From contig NZ_SMFU01000009.1 in assembly GCF_004339595.1 (NCBI RefSeq), forward strand, positions 600,580 to 664,579: DNA of 64,000 nt. Direction: 5' to 3'. The position numbers were made by a program, and so were the translations under genes. The stretch comes from Marinobacterium mangrovicola. Its GTDB lineage: Bacteria > Pseudomonadota > Gammaproteobacteria > Pseudomonadales > Balneatricaceae. The notes under the pieces were generated by a model. It was not told the origin of the DNA, did no database searches, and saw only the letters and a program-made list of their open reading frames with translations. Of the stretch, positions 40,399 through 50,258 are shown piece after piece (within the stretch, counting starts at the first letter, position 1; every line of letters starts with the position of its first letter).

Positions 40399-41448
40399 TC
40401 AGGAAAACTGTTCGGCAAGGCTGTCGGGGTGAAAGTCACTCCACAAACGTTTCGACAGCTCCGCGACCGGCGCTTCAGCGCCCTGCGCCAGCCAATCGAC
40501 CAACGCTCCGGCAGTATCGGGCCAGGGCAGCGGATCAGGATTATCCCCAGGCAACCACTGTGCTATCGCATCCCCGGAAAGCTTGTTCATCACCTGTCCA
40601 CGCTCCATCTTCTGCAGCGCTCTGCCGTTGGCAAACTGTTCGACCTGCCCTTTCAGTGGTTTCACCAAAAGTTTTTTACCCGCCTGCAGGGTTTCACTGC
40701 AGAGGCCAAAACCGGCATTGCAGATCACCCCATCGCAGCTGGCCAGGTCAGCCTGAAAGCCATCGCGGGAGAGAGGGCGGATCGAGAGATTACCCTCATC
40801 GACCGGAGTATCAACCCGAGCGTAGATCACAAAACGGTAGTCACCAAACGGCGCCAGCACCGCCTTGATCGCATCCATTGCCTCGAACGGCAGGTAAACC
40901 AGAATCTTGCCGGCATCGCGACTCAGCGGCAGGCGCTGTGGCTCGATCAACGGGGGCAGGATCGGCGCATTAAACGCATGCCAGTGAACACCCACTTTCA
41001 CGTCAGCCGGCGCAAACAGGTTAACGCAGGATTTCAGTAATGGGGCACGTTCAACGCCGGGCACGCGATAACAGAAGGCGTACTGGTGAGCCACGCCGAT
41101 ACTGCGCACCTTCTGCCGTTTCGCGGCCCAGGCCGTAACCGGTTCAAAGTCGGTCAGCACCAAATCATAACCAGACAGATCCAGAGCCCGCACATCGCGT
41201 ATCAGCTCCGGCAGGCTGTTCTCCATCAGCGTACGATAGCGTTTCACCTGACCCGCTTCGGTCACAAAGGTCATGCCCCGACGGGTCCGATAGTCACCGA
41301 AGGGCTCCATGTTGAAGTAGGCATCCGCCGGACGACCGCTGAACAGGTAGTCCACCTCGATCCCGGCCTTGGCCAGCGCTGCTGACATCACCCTTGCCCG
41401 GGTGATGTGACCGTTGCCGGTTCCCTGTACACCGTAAAGAATCCGCAT
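40399..41448 (-). CDS. MJ1255/VC2487-family glycosyltransferase
   Basis: The 349-residue GT-B type protein begins MRILYGVQGTGNGHITRARVMSAAL, the N-terminal signature of this family, and has the C-terminal nucleotide-sugar region CDGVICNAGFGLCSETLQAGKKLLVKPLKGQVEQFANGRAL, reminiscent of MurG/UGT enzymes. Acceptor and sugar are unknown. It abuts the PAP2 phosphatase gene, so both may act in envelope lipid or glycan metabolism. Confidence 0.82.
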   Translation of the reverse strand: MRILYGVQGTGNGHITRARVMSAALAKAGIEVDYLFSGRPADAYFNMEPFGDYRTRRGMTFVTEAGQVKRYRTLMENSLPELIRDVRALDLSGYDLVLTDFEPVTAWAAKRQKVRSIGVAHQYAFCYRVPGVERAPLLKSCVNLFAPADVKVGVHWHAFNAPILPPLIEPQRLPLSRDAGKILVYLPFEAMDAIKAVLAPFGDYRFVIYARVDTPVDEGNLSIRPLSRDGFQADLASCDGVICNAGFGLCSETLQAGKKLLVKPLKGQVEQFANGRALQKMERGQVMNKLSGDAIAQWLPGDNPDPLPWPDTAGALVDWLAQGAEAPVAELSKRLWSDFHPDSLAEQFS

Positions 41449-41988
41449 TCAGATCAGCTCCCAGAGGTTCAGTGCGACCACGGCGGAACAGACACCAAGC
41501 AAGATACCGGCAGCGATATCGCTGGGGTAATGCACTCCCAGCAGCACTCTCGACAGGCCGATCAGGGCTGCCAGCGTATAGACAAAGGGAGCAACCGGCG
41601 GATAAAACGCCGACATGATGGTGCCAAATAGGAAGGCTGCAGCAGCGTGCCCGGATGGAAAACTGAACTTGTCGGACGGCTTGATCACGGCCCTGAATCC
41701 GCTCAAGCGGTCACAGGGGCGGTCGCGGCGAATGGTGTTTTTCAGGATCAGGTAGAGCGGCAGTTCCAGCGCGAAGGCGATCAGGCCAACCTGCAGAAAA
41801 ATAACGCCCTGCTCTCTTTCCCAGAGGGCAAAACCCAAGCCCACCAACAGATACAACACACCGTCGCCCAGCCGGGAGACAAATCGACTTACCGGTGCCA
41901 GCCCCAGGTTCCGGTGCAGGTCGTTACACCAGTAGAAAAAACGCGTATCCAGGGCGGTCAGTTTCTGAAGTCTGTTCATCGCAGTCAT
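41449..41988 (-). CDS. PAP2-family membrane phosphatase
   Basis: The 179-residue protein has five to six membrane segments and the three phosphatase motifs: KNTIRRDRP, FSFPSGHAAAAF and SRVLLGVHYPSDIAAG, with the catalytic histidines in motifs two and three. It probably dephosphorylates a lipid phosphate (undecaprenyl pyrophosphate or phosphatidate) on the periplasmic face. The ATG at 41988 is used; a second in-frame ATG follows two codons later. It directly precedes the glycosyltransferase in transcription. Confidence 0.88.
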   Translation of the reverse strand: MTAMNRLQKLTALDTRFFYWCNDLHRNLGLAPVSRFVSRLGDGVLYLLVGLGFALWEREQGVIFLQVGLIAFALELPLYLILKNTIRRDRPCDRLSGFRAVIKPSDKFSFPSGHAAAAFLFGTIMSAFYPPVAPFVYTLAALIGLSRVLLGVHYPSDIAAGILLGVCSAVVALNLWELI

Positions 41989-42091
41989 CCGCTTCTGTGC
42001 AGCCTGGTGGCATTATCCACAGTCAGGAATGACAGACAGATGACCGCGCCTTGACGCTTTGATTAATACGGCGCCTGGTTAATGAACAGTA

Positions 42092-43006
42092 TTACTTGAG
42101 GCTAGCCTGCAGCCATTGCGAAGCACTCAGCGCCAGCAGTGTCGGGTTATCCCAGGGGATCATATGGCCTTCACCGGGCAGGACCAGAAGCTCTGACGGC
42201 TGAGCCATCTGCCCGATCACCCGCTCGGCGTAGGAGAGCGGCAACACCTCATCCCGGTCGCCCTGGATGATCGCCATCGCGAAATCGAAACAGTTCGAAT
42301 AGCTGGCGGCGCGGTGGGTAAACAGGCTCGACAGGGTACTCAGCGGGTAATCGAACACCACCAGCGGGTCTTCATTGATCACCTCGCCTGCCGGGTTACC
42401 GGCCAGCAGGGTGTCGAAGTCCATAAAATTCCCCAGGGGTACCTTTAACGTCGGGAACAGCTGCGCCGTGCCCCAGGTCCAGAACCAGCCCATCTGGTGC
42501 ATCAGGTCCGGTGGCTGTTCGGTGAGAAGTAGCGTGCCACAGAGCGTAGCATCCACCCGCTCATCGGACTCAGCCAGTGCCAGTGCGATCACGGCACCTA
42601 TGGAATAACCATAGACGGCCACCTGGCCGTTGCCGCGTTCAAGCAGCGCGGAGATGACCCTTTCAAGATCACACACCGTTTCCTCAACGGTATAGACGCC
42701 ACGGGGACCGTCAGAATAGCCGTGGCCACGCGGATCGACCCCGACGACGTTGAAGCCGTGATCACAGAGCCGCGCCAGCAGCTCGGCATAGAGTTCACAG
42801 TAGGTGCCGATGCCCGGCAGAAACACCAGCAGGGGTGCCTGTTCAGAGCAGTGGTAATACTCGCAGTGCAGCCCATCTGCACCAACACGGAAAGCTTCCC
42901 GCCGCGCCAGATGAGGGCCGATACCCAGCTTGTGCCTGAGCACCTCGCGGATCGGGTCATCGCCGGTTTCAAATCGCGGTGGAGCCAACTCTACTGGACG
43001 GTTCAT
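42092..43006 (-). CDS. Alpha/beta hydrolase (monoacylglycerol lipase-like)
   Basis: The 304-residue protein has the hydrolase fold: oxyanion region LLVFLPGIGTYCELYAELLARL, GVDPRGHGYSDGPRGVYT, nucleophile elbow YGYSIGA (Ser), acidic residue in IIQGDRDEVLPL and the catalytic histidine in LPGEGHMIPWDNP. The RGHGxSDGPRG block resembles lysophospholipase/monoglyceride lipase L2. No signal peptide. The natural substrate is unknown. Confidence 0.82.
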   Translation of the reverse strand: MNRPVELAPPRFETGDDPIREVLRHKLGIGPHLARREAFRVGADGLHCEYYHCSEQAPLLVFLPGIGTYCELYAELLARLCDHGFNVVGVDPRGHGYSDGPRGVYTVEETVCDLERVISALLERGNGQVAVYGYSIGAVIALALAESDERVDATLCGTLLLTEQPPDLMHQMGWFWTWGTAQLFPTLKVPLGNFMDFDTLLAGNPAGEVINEDPLVVFDYPLSTLSSLFTHRAASYSNCFDFAMAIIQGDRDEVLPLSYAERVIGQMAQPSELLVLPGEGHMIPWDNPTLLALSASQWLQASLK

Positions 43007-43087
43007 GCTTTCTCCTCTGCTCTCTTCGTAGCAGCAGCGACCGATACGGTCGGAGCTGGGGGGAGCTGACGAAACGTCACAACTTCC

Positions 43088-43900
43088 CTAACGCTGGCAG
43101 GAGGGGCAGTAAACGGTACTGCGCTGCCCCAGTCGCACCTCTTTCAATATACTGCCACAGCTGTGACAAAGCTCACCAGCGCGGCCATAAACATGCAGCT
43201 CCTGCTTGAAGTAGCCGGGCTTGCCGTCACCGCCGACAAAGTCCCTCAGCGTTGTGCCGCCCTGCTCGATCGCCCGGGCCAGCACCTGCTTGATACAGAT
43301 CACCAGTTGCTCCAGACGCTGAGCGGAGACACGGCCCGCGGCCCGACGCGGATCGATACCCGCCTGGAACAGAGCCTCGTTGGCGTAGATGTTACCAACG
43401 CCAACAACCAACTGGCTGTTCATGATCAGCGTCTTGATTGCAGTTTTACGCCCCTTGCAGCAGGTCTGCAGATATTCGGCATTAAACTCATCCGAGAGAG
43501 GCTCAGGGCCCAGCGAGGCCAGCAGACTGTGCAGCTCATTTTCCGGCTGCCAGAGCAGTGCGCCGAAACGACGCGGATCGGTGAGCCTCAACATCGATCC
43601 CGTATCGAGCACCAGATCGACATGATCATGTTTGGCGGCCGGCGCCCCCGCCGGCAGGATGCGCACACTGCCGGACATACCGAGGTGCAGCAGCGCTGCG
43701 CCTCCTTCAACACTGATCAAAATATACTTGCCACGGCGGGCAACCGAGCGGATCACCTTGCCCTCCAGACATAGCGCCAGATTGGCGGGAATCGGCCAGC
43801 GCAGCTGCGGCTGACGGATCACCAACCGGGCTACTCTGTGGCCTACAAGGTGCGGGGCGATACCGGCCCTGCTCGTTTCAACTTCAGGTAATTCAGGCAT
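43088..43900 (-). CDS. mutM: Formamidopyrimidine-DNA glycosylase
   Basis: The 270-residue protein begins [18 protein letters not shown], with the catalytic Pro2 and Glu3. It has [19 protein letters not shown] (helix-two-turn-helix) and a C-terminal zinc finger CHSCGS...CPSCQR. It removes 8-oxoguanine and Fapy lesions. mutM lies close to coaD-fdx in Pseudomonas; here about 13 kb separate them. Confidence 0.97.
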   Translation of the reverse strand: MPELPEVETSRAGIAPHLVGHRVARLVIRQPQLRWPIPANLALCLEGKVIRSVARRGKYILISVEGGAALLHLGMSGSVRILPAGAPAAKHDHVDLVLDTGSMLRLTDPRRFGALLWQPENELHSLLASLGPEPLSDEFNAEYLQTCCKGRKTAIKTLIMNSQLVVGVGNIYANEALFQAGIDPRRAAGRVSAQRLEQLVICIKQVLARAIEQGGTTLRDFVGGDGKPGYFKQELHVYGRAGELCHSCGSILKEVRLGQRSTVYCPSCQR

Positions 43901-43924
43901 GGGTAAACTTCAATACTGTTACGA

Positions 43925-44806
43925 CTAAGCTGCGGCCTGGCGCCGCAGGACCAGATAAACACCGCTGACTGTCACCGCCACGCCGAACAGCGCCAAAGCA
44001 CCCAGCTGTTCATCGAACAGCAGCCAGGCTTCAATCGCGGTAACCGGCGGCACCAGGTAAAAGTAACTGGCCACCTTGGACGCCTCACCTTCGCGAATCA
44101 TCAGCAGCAACAGCAGAATGGCCGACACGGAAAGTCCCAGCACCAGCCAGGCCAGTGCCCCGATCAGTTCGGGCTGCCAGTCGACCGCGCCGGTTTCAAA
44201 CGTATAGGTGAGCAACCCCATCCACAGCGCCGTAGCCAGATACTGGTAAAAGGAGCCGGTCAGCAGGTTCACACCCTGGCCAAAATGTTTCTGATACAGG
44301 GTACCCAACGAGATCGCCACCAGTGCGATGGCCACGCCTGCCAGAGCCGGAGCATTGAGTTCAAACTGCCCCAGTCGGTTGCCTCCCGCCAGCACCAGCG
44401 CCACACCTATCAGGCCCAAAACCAGGCCCAGCCACTGCAACGGCAGCAACCTTTGGCGCCAGACCACCCAGGCCAACACCGCTGTAAGCAGAGGCTGAAG
44501 GCCGACGATCAAAGACGCCACACCCGCCGGCATCTGCCAGCCGATCGCCGCAAACACACCGCCAAGGTAGGCCGCATGGACCAGTGATCCCACCACCATC
44601 TGATGCAGCGCCTGTCGCGGGCCTGCCCAGGCGGCACGAAACGCCAGCACCAGTGCAAAAAACACCACCAGCGTGATCAGCATGCGGATAAACAGGAAGT
44701 TGAACGGTTCAATGTAGGGCAAGCCGAAGCGCGCACCGATAAAGCCGGTGCTCCAGAGCAGCACAAACAGCAGCGGAACATAGCGCTTCAGTGTGGAAAC
44801 GGACAT
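43925..44806 (-). CDS. EamA/DMT-superfamily transporter
   Basis: The 293-residue protein has ten membrane helices in two EamA repeats (FVLLWSTGFIGARFGLPYIEPFNFLFIRM and ALAWLVLGLSVSAILLLLLMIREGEASKVASYFYLVPPVTAIEAWLLFDE). Such proteins export or import small metabolites; the substrate is not predictable. Probably co-transcribed with nothing; mutM starts 24 bases downstream in the same direction. Confidence 0.9.
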   Translation of the reverse strand: MSVSTLKRYVPLLFVLLWSTGFIGARFGLPYIEPFNFLFIRMLITLVVFFALVLAFRAAWAGPRQALHQMVVGSLVHAAYLGGVFAAIGWQMPAGVASLIVGLQPLLTAVLAWVVWRQRLLPLQWLGLVLGLIGVALVLAGGNRLGQFELNAPALAGVAIALVAISLGTLYQKHFGQGVNLLTGSFYQYLATALWMGLLTYTFETGAVDWQPELIGALAWLVLGLSVSAILLLLLMIREGEASKVASYFYLVPPVTAIEAWLLFDEQLGALALFGVAVTVSGVYLVLRRQAAA

Positions 44807-44842
44807 TGGACCTTCCTTCCGTTAGAGGGAAGGCAAAAGATA

Positions 44843-44878
44843 CCGGAGACTGCCACCCCGGGTACAGGCAGTCGCCGG
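44843..44878 (-). terminator. Hairpin, possible terminator after the chemoreceptor gene
   Basis: GACTGCC (44848-44854) pairs with GGCAGTC (44867-44873), extended by CCGG pairs across one mismatch; leftward it is followed by TATCTTTTG. The U-tract is weak. Confidence 0.5.
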
Positions 44879-44895
44879 CATTCGTGGCTCTGAGG

Positions 44896-46854
44896 TCAGA
44901 CTTTGAAGCGGTGTACCAGCGCGGTCAGCTCTGCTGCCAGATCGGTCTGGCGCGACGCCTTATCCGCCACATCGGAGGAGACCTGGTTCACTTCACTGGC
45001 CGCGCCATGGATCGCCTCGATATTGGCGTTGATACCCTCGGATACCTGGTGCTGCTCCTCGGCGGCACTGGCGATCTGGGTCGCCATATCGGTAATCTCA
45101 TCCACCGAACGCTTGATCCGTTCAAACGCCTCATGGGCCTGGCCGGACAGTTCCACGGTCTGCTTCGACTGTGCATGGCTGGTTTCCATGGTGCCCACCA
45201 CCTGGGCCGTCTGATTTTTCAAACGATCCACCAGCGAGCTGATCTCTTCGGTAGAGACCTGGGTACGCTGTGCCAGGGTACGCACCTCGTCTGCGACCAC
45301 GGCAAAACCACGTCCGGAATCACCGGCACGGGCAGCCTCGATAGCCGCATTTAGCGCCAGCAGATTGGTCTGCTCGGCAATATCGCGAATCACCTCAAGG
45401 ATCTTGTTGATCTGACTGGTCTCCAGCTCCAGCTCACGGATATGTTCCATGGACTGGGCGACCTGATCACCGAGCTGACGCACGCTCTGCTCGGTCTGCC
45501 CCATGATCTGACGGCCCTGGTCGCTGGCCTCCTGGCTGGACATGGCGGCATCAGCCGTTCTCGCGCAACTGCTGGCCACCTCATTGGCGGTGGCCGACAT
45601 CTCGTTGACCGAGGCCACCATCGCCTCGACCTCTTGCACCTGGTATTCGCTGGCCCGATCCACCGCAGCCACGCTGCTCTTGGTTTCGCCGGAGACCTGC
45701 TCGATCTCTTCAGCACTGCGGCTGACCTGGCGCACCAGGCCCTGCAACGAATCCAGGAACTGGTTAAACCAGATAGCCAGCTCACCGGCCTCATCCTTAC
45801 TCACCACGCTGAGGCGCTGGGTCAGATCGCCTTCGCCCTGGGCGATCTCGCGCAGGCCATCGCTCACCAGGCGTACCGGCTTCACCAGCATGCCGGAGAG
45901 CCAGAAGGCAAACACGCATACCAGCACCACCACCAGCGCGGTAATGCCAACCTGGGTCCACATCATCGCCTGGGCCGGCGCCAGGATCTCACTGCGCGGC
46001 ATCAGGGCGATAATCTTCCAGCCCAGAGCCTCTGAGCTGTGCACCCGGGCGCTGTATTCTTCACCCTCGATATCAACCCTCAGGAGCCCATTCCGGGTGC
46101 TCGCCAGCTGCCGATAGGCGTCGCCCTCAAGCTCGCTGATATTCTTGAAGTTGTTTTCCGGGCGGGCCGCATCCACCAGTACCGTGCCGGTATCTTCCAC
46201 CAGCATCAGGTAACCGTTCTCGCCGAGCTTCTCCTCCCGCGCCATCTCGGTGAGCGACGCCAACGACACATCGGCTGACATTACACCCACCACCTGACCG
46301 CGGCTGTTTTCGATACTGCGTGCCACCGCGACCAGGGTGACATCATCCACCGCCCAGTAGTAAGCACTGCGGATCGCCACTTCGCCCGGGTTACGCATGG
46401 TTTCTTCATACCAGGGACGTTTGCGTGGATCGTAACCGGCGGATACCTTGCCTTCCGGCCACTGCACATAGCCGCCCTGCTCAGTGCCCATGTAGACATA
46501 TGCGAAACCGGGATGAGTATCGGCAAAGAGCGCCAGGTTCGAATAGATCTCACCTTCCAGGCCTCCCGCCTGAGAAGGCTTCATATCGACATCGGGACCA
46601 TCGTAGTAGGTGGGGATGCTACTGTCGGCCGCCCGGATGGCAGGCATCTTGGCCAGGTTGGTTATATCTTTACTGATGTCCTGGAAGAAGGCGCTGAATG
46701 AATCATCGACCGCTGTGACTTTCAATTCACTTATTTCGGCAAAGCGCTCTTCCGCGGCATTGCGCGAATGAGAAATACTGTAGGCGGACAGCAAAACGCT
46801 GGGCACCAGCACGGTAAACACAAACGCCAGCATCAGCTTCTGTTTAATCTTCAT
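44896..46854 (-). CDS. Methyl-accepting chemotaxis protein with dCache-type sensor
   Basis: The 652-residue receptor has a membrane helix at about 8-28, a periplasmic double-Cache-like domain (about 40-275; [33 protein letters not shown] is typical of Cache pockets that bind amino acids or amines), a second helix (about 283-305), HAMP ([27 protein letters not shown]), and a signalling domain with the hairpin tip [27 protein letters not shown]. It relays to CheA/CheW, which are not in the window. Monocistronic. Confidence 0.93.
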   Translation of the reverse strand: MKIKQKLMLAFVFTVLVPSVLLSAYSISHSRNAAEERFAEISELKVTAVDDSFSAFFQDISKDITNLAKMPAIRAADSSIPTYYDGPDVDMKPSQAGGLEGEIYSNLALFADTHPGFAYVYMGTEQGGYVQWPEGKVSAGYDPRKRPWYEETMRNPGEVAIRSAYYWAVDDVTLVAVARSIENSRGQVVGVMSADVSLASLTEMAREEKLGENGYLMLVEDTGTVLVDAARPENNFKNISELEGDAYRQLASTRNGLLRVDIEGEEYSARVHSSEALGWKIIALMPRSEILAPAQAMMWTQVGITALVVVLVCVFAFWLSGMLVKPVRLVSDGLREIAQGEGDLTQRLSVVSKDEAGELAIWFNQFLDSLQGLVRQVSRSAEEIEQVSGETKSSVAAVDRASEYQVQEVEAMVASVNEMSATANEVASSCARTADAAMSSQEASDQGRQIMGQTEQSVRQLGDQVAQSMEHIRELELETSQINKILEVIRDIAEQTNLLALNAAIEAARAGDSGRGFAVVADEVRTLAQRTQVSTEEISSLVDRLKNQTAQVVGTMETSHAQSKQTVELSGQAHEAFERIKRSVDEITDMATQIASAAEEQHQVSEGINANIEAIHGAASEVNQVSSDVADKASRQTDLAAELTALVHRFKV

Positions 46855-46960
46855 CTTTGCGCACTCTCGACCTGTCGTGTGGATCGTTTTATCGGCATCC
46901 TGCCAAAATCAATCCTGTTAACCTTCGGCGACACATCCATCACTAAGTCGTGAAAGATAT

Positions 46961-47009
46961 CCCGATCACAAGGCTTCGCACAATCGATCGGACCCAATAC
47001 CCGATCACA
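46961..47009. repeat. Short direct repeat upstream of the chemoreceptor gene
   Basis: CCCGATCACA occurs at 46961-46970 and 47000-47009 (39-base period) in the 260-base gap before the receptor start. It may be a pair of regulator sites; no other feature except the rpmG terminator is visible in the gap. Confidence 0.4.
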
Positions 47010-47070
47010 TAGCTAGGATATCGGCCGGATCGGAACAGACTAAATTCTGTTTGCGACATTACAGGCATAA

Positions 47071-47097
47071 AAAAACCCCGGCCGAGGCCGGGGTTTT
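47071..47097 (-). terminator. Rho-independent terminator after rpmB-rpmG
   Basis: The stem AAAAACCCCGGCC/GGCCGGGGTTTTT is almost loop-less as written and ends in T-runs on both strands. It follows rpmG by 18 bases. Confidence 0.9.
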
Positions 47098-47114
47098 TCG
47101 GAAGCTAAAACCAA

Positions 47115-47282
47115 TTACTTGATTTTGGCTTCTTTGTAGATGACATGCTTGCGAACAACCGGATCGTATTTCTTGAATTCGAACTTGTCCGGAGTGTTAC
47201 GCTTGTTCTTGTCAGTGGTGTAGAAGTGACCAGTGCCAGCAGAGGAAACCAGTCGGATCTTTTCGCGTGCGCCTTTAGCCAT
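47115..47282 (-). CDS. rpmG: Ribosomal protein bL33
   Basis: A 55-residue reading frame on the minus strand encodes [20 protein letters not shown] and continues to a TAA at 47115-47117. The basic [17 protein letters not shown] segment is typical bL33. It lacks the zinc-binding cysteine pairs found in C+ paralogues, so it is a zinc-independent version. It is 11 bases downstream of rpmB in the usual pair. Confidence 0.96.
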   Translation of the reverse strand: MAKGAREKIRLVSSAGTGHFYTTDKNKRNTPDKFEFKKYDPVVRKHVIYKEAKIK

Positions 47283-47293
47283 GACCTAGCTCC

Positions 47294-47530
47294 TCAAACT
47301 TTCTCGCCACGGGCACGCAGTTCAGTCAGAACTGTGTCGATGCCCTTTTTATCGATGATGCGCATGCCCTTGGAGGAAACACGCAGACGAACGAAACGGT
47401 TCTCGCTCTCAACCCAGAAACGGTGCCAGTGCAGGTTCGGCAGGAAGCGACGACGCGTCTTGCGCTGAGAGTGGGAAACGTTGTTTCCGGTTACCGGGCG
47501 CTTGCCCGTTACCATGCAAACTCGAGACAT
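47294..47530 (-). CDS. rpmB: Ribosomal protein bL28
   Basis: The 78-residue protein [20 protein letters not shown], followed by a basic [12 protein letters not shown] segment and the C-terminal ELRARGEKV, is bL28 of full normal length. First gene of rpmB-rpmG. Confidence 0.97.
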   Translation of the reverse strand: MSRVCMVTGKRPVTGNNVSHSQRKTRRRFLPNLHWHRFWVESENRFVRLRVSSKGMRIIDKKGIDTVLTELRARGEKV

Positions 47531-47667
47531 TGTTATAAACCTTAATCTAAAAGGGTTAACTTAACTTCTGTCAGATACTTATCGAGAGTGATGTTACGCC
47601 ACTCTCTCAGGCGGAGCGTCCAATAACCCGGACAAAATCCCGTACCATTAGGGACAGAAGGCCGCGT

Positions 47668-47696
47668 ACTATACAGAGATACCCACCAAAGCGCCA
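47668..47696 (-). promoter_or_regulatory. Probable promoter of rpmB-rpmG
   Basis: On the minus strand TGGCGC (complement of 47691-47696) and TATAGT (complement of 47668-47673) are separated by 17 bp. The predicted start leaves a leader of about 130 bases before rpmB, which contains a small hairpin (GAGAGTG/CACTCTC, 47584-47606). Confidence 0.5.
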
Positions 47697-47755
47697 GCTT
47701 TTTTGGCTAATAAATCACCAGCCTCCGCCAGAGACGGATTCCGTATAACCGGCAG

Positions 47756-48430
47756 TTACAGCCAACCTCGCTCGGCAAAGGACACGCTCTCCCCATCGCC
47801 GATCACAAGGTGATCCAGCACCCGCACATCCACCAGCGCCAGGGCATCGATCAGACGGTCAGTGATCTGACGATCCGCCTGGGATGGCTCGGCCACTCCG
47901 GAAGGGTGGTTGTGGGCCAGAATCAGCGCCGCCGCCTGATGACGCAACGCCAGCGAAACCACCTCGCGGGGATAAACACTGGCGGCGTTAATGGTGCCGA
48001 AGAACAGCGGTTCAAAACGAATCACACGATGGCGGTTGTCCAGCAGCAAACAGGCGAAAACCTCGCGGTTCTCATGCCGCAGCTGCGCCGACAGGTATCG
48101 GCGCACCGCCTGCGGACTTTCCAGGGCCGAACCTCGCTGCAGCTGCGCCTCCAGATGGCGCCGCGACATCTCCATCACCGCCTGTAACTGAACATATTTG
48201 GCATCGCCCAGGCCAAGGGCTGCGCAAAACTGCTCCCTGGAGGACTCAATCAGCGGCCGCAGACCACCAAAAGTGGTTAACAGCTCACGTGCCAGATCTA
48301 CAGCACTTTTACCCTTTACCCCGGTGCGCAGAAAGATCGCCAGCAACTCCGCATCGGAGAGCGCCTCGGCACCCCGCGCCAGCAATTTTTCCCGCGGCCG
48401 CTCATCAGCGGGCCAATCCGTGATCGCCAT
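47756..48430 (-). CDS. radC: RadC/YeeS-family JAB-domain protein
   Basis: The start at 48430 is favoured by GGGAGGT upstream, giving 224 residues beginning [20 protein letters not shown]. It has an N-terminal helix-hairpin-helix region and a C-terminal JAB/MPN metalloprotease-like motif [25 protein letters not shown] (HxHx7SxxD type). Despite its name, a DNA repair role is not established. It is divergent from coaBC, the usual arrangement. Confidence 0.94.
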   Translation of the reverse strand: MAITDWPADERPREKLLARGAEALSDAELLAIFLRTGVKGKSAVDLARELLTTFGGLRPLIESSREQFCAALGLGDAKYVQLQAVMEMSRRHLEAQLQRGSALESPQAVRRYLSAQLRHENREVFACLLLDNRHRVIRFEPLFFGTINAASVYPREVVSLALRHQAAALILAHNHPSGVAEPSQADRQITDRLIDALALVDVRVLDHLVIGDGESVSFAERGWL

Positions 48431-48550
48431 TCGCCACCTCCCTGTGGTCCCGATCATGCCGTCTGCACTACGCAACACAGCATCAGAATGTTATCTTAAA
48501 GGGCTGGACTCTCCCAAGCCTTCATCCTGAATTCATCGGACACACAGGGT

Positions 48551-49780
48551 ATGCACAGACTTACTAACCGCCGGATTCTTCTCGGTATCAGTGGCGGTAT
48601 AGCAGCCTACAAAAGCGCCGAACTGACGCGCGTTCTGAAGGGAGCCGGTGCGGATGTCCGCGTTGTGATGACCGCGGCCGCCACCGAATTTATTACCCCA
48701 CTGACACTGCAGGCACTGTCCGGAAATCCGGTGCATCTGCAGCTGCTCGATCCCGAAGCCGAAGCCGGCATGGGCCATATCGAACTGGCGAAATGGGCCG
48801 ACCTGATTCTGGTGGCGCCAGCCAGCGCCGACTTTATCGCCCGCCTGGCCGCCGGTATGGGTGACGACCTTCTGACCACCCTTTGCCTGGCCAGCGACGC
48901 GCCCATCGCCCTGGCGCCCGCCATGAACCAGGCGATGTGGCGCGATCCGCGTACCCAGCAGAATATGCAAAGCCTGAAGGACAGCATCGATGTTCAGGTG
49001 TTTGGGCCTGGCAGCGGTTCCCAGGCCTGCGGCGATACCGGGCCCGGACGTATGCTGGAGCCTGTGGAGCTGGCGCAGCTGTGTGCCGAGCAGTTCGACT
49101 TCCAGGCGCTGAGTGGCCGTCATGTCTGCATCACCGCCGGCCCCACCCGTGAGGCGCTGGACCCGGTGCGGTATATCTCCAATCACAGCTCCGGCAAGAT
49201 GGGCTACGCCCTGGCTGAAGCGGCGCGCGATGCCGGCGCCCGCGTCACGCTGATCTCAGGCCCGGTCAACCTGGCCGCTCCGGATCGTGTCGAGCGGGTG
49301 CAGGTTGAGAGCGCCCTGCAGATGCTGGACGCAGCCATGGAATCCCTGCACGACTGCGACCTGTTTATCGCCGCCGCGGCCGTGGCTGACTACCGCCCGG
49401 TCGCCGTGGCCGAGCATAAGATGAAAAAAGGCTCGGACGAGATCATGGAACTACGTCTGACCAAAAACCCCGATATCGTCGCCAGCGTCGCAGCCGCAGA
49501 ATCACGTCCGTTCACTGTGGGCTTCGCCGCGGAAACTCGCGATGTACTGCAATACGCCCGCGATAAGCTGAGCCGCAAAGGTCTGGACCTGATCATCGCC
49601 AACGACGTATCGGCGGAAGGGATCGGCTTTAACAGCGACGATAATGCCGTGACACTGATCGGCCCGGACAGCGAGGAAACGCTGCCTCAGTCTTCGAAAC
49701 AGCAGTTGGCGCGCCAACTGATCAACCGCATAGCAGAGCACTTCAATGAACAAACGAAAGCTACAGGTAAAAATTCTTGA
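48551..49780 (+). CDS. coaBC: Bifunctional phosphopantothenoylcysteine decarboxylase/phosphopantothenate-cysteine ligase
   Basis: The 409-residue Dfp protein has the flavin-binding CoaC half ([65 protein letters not shown]) and the CoaB half ([47 protein letters not shown]). It performs two steps of CoA synthesis, linking with coaD at 29.7 kb. Its 3' end overlaps dut by 35 bases. Confidence 0.96.
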   Translation: MHRLTNRRILLGISGGIAAYKSAELTRVLKGAGADVRVVMTAAATEFITPLTLQALSGNPVHLQLLDPEAEAGMGHIELAKWADLILVAPASADFIARLAAGMGDDLLTTLCLASDAPIALAPAMNQAMWRDPRTQQNMQSLKDSIDVQVFGPGSGSQACGDTGPGRMLEPVELAQLCAEQFDFQALSGRHVCITAGPTREALDPVRYISNHSSGKMGYALAEAARDAGARVTLISGPVNLAAPDRVERVQVESALQMLDAAMESLHDCDLFIAAAAVADYRPVAVAEHKMKKGSDEIMELRLTKNPDIVASVAAAESRPFTVGFAAETRDVLQYARDKLSRKGLDLIIANDVSAEGIGFNSDDNAVTLIGPDSEETLPQSSKQQLARQLINRIAEHFNEQTKATGKNS

Positions 49781-50207
49781 TGACCGCATCGGCGGCCAGT
49801 TCCCGCTGCCGGCCTACGCCACCGACGGCTCCGCGGGCCTGGACCTGCGCGCCTGCCTCGATGACGCGATCACTCTTGAGCCGGGCCAGACCGAACTGAT
49901 CCCCACCGGCCTTGCGATCCATATCGAGGACCCGAACCTGTGTGCCATGATTCTGCCGCGCTCAGGCCTGGGCCATAAGCACGGTATCGTGCTTGGTAAC
50001 CTGGTGGGTCTGATCGATTCCGATTACCAGGGACAGCTGTTTGTCTCCTGCTGGAACCGTGGCAATACCACCTTCTCCGTGGAACCGGGCGAGCGTATCG
50101 CGCAGATGGTGCTGGTACCCGTGGTACAGGCCGACTTCGAAGTGGTCGAAGAGTTTACCGATACGGACCGTGGTGACGGCGGATTTGGATCTTCCGGTCG
50201 TCACTGA
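49746..50207 (+). CDS. dut: dUTP diphosphatase
   Basis: The 153-residue trimeric dUTPase has the five motifs in order: [30 protein letters not shown] (catalytic Asp), [19 protein letters not shown] and [10 protein letters not shown]. The start at 49746 lies inside the coaBC 3' end in another frame, as in relatives, implying coupled translation. Confidence 0.96.
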   Translation: MNKRKLQVKILDDRIGGQFPLPAYATDGSAGLDLRACLDDAITLEPGQTELIPTGLAIHIEDPNLCAMILPRSGLGHKHGIVLGNLVGLIDSDYQGQLFVSCWNRGNTTFSVEPGERIAQMVLVPVVQADFEVVEEFTDTDRGDGGFGSSGRH

Positions 50208-50258
50208 GGCCTGTGCGATGATCAATATTGCAGTCAGTGACTCAGCGGGGAGCGCATC

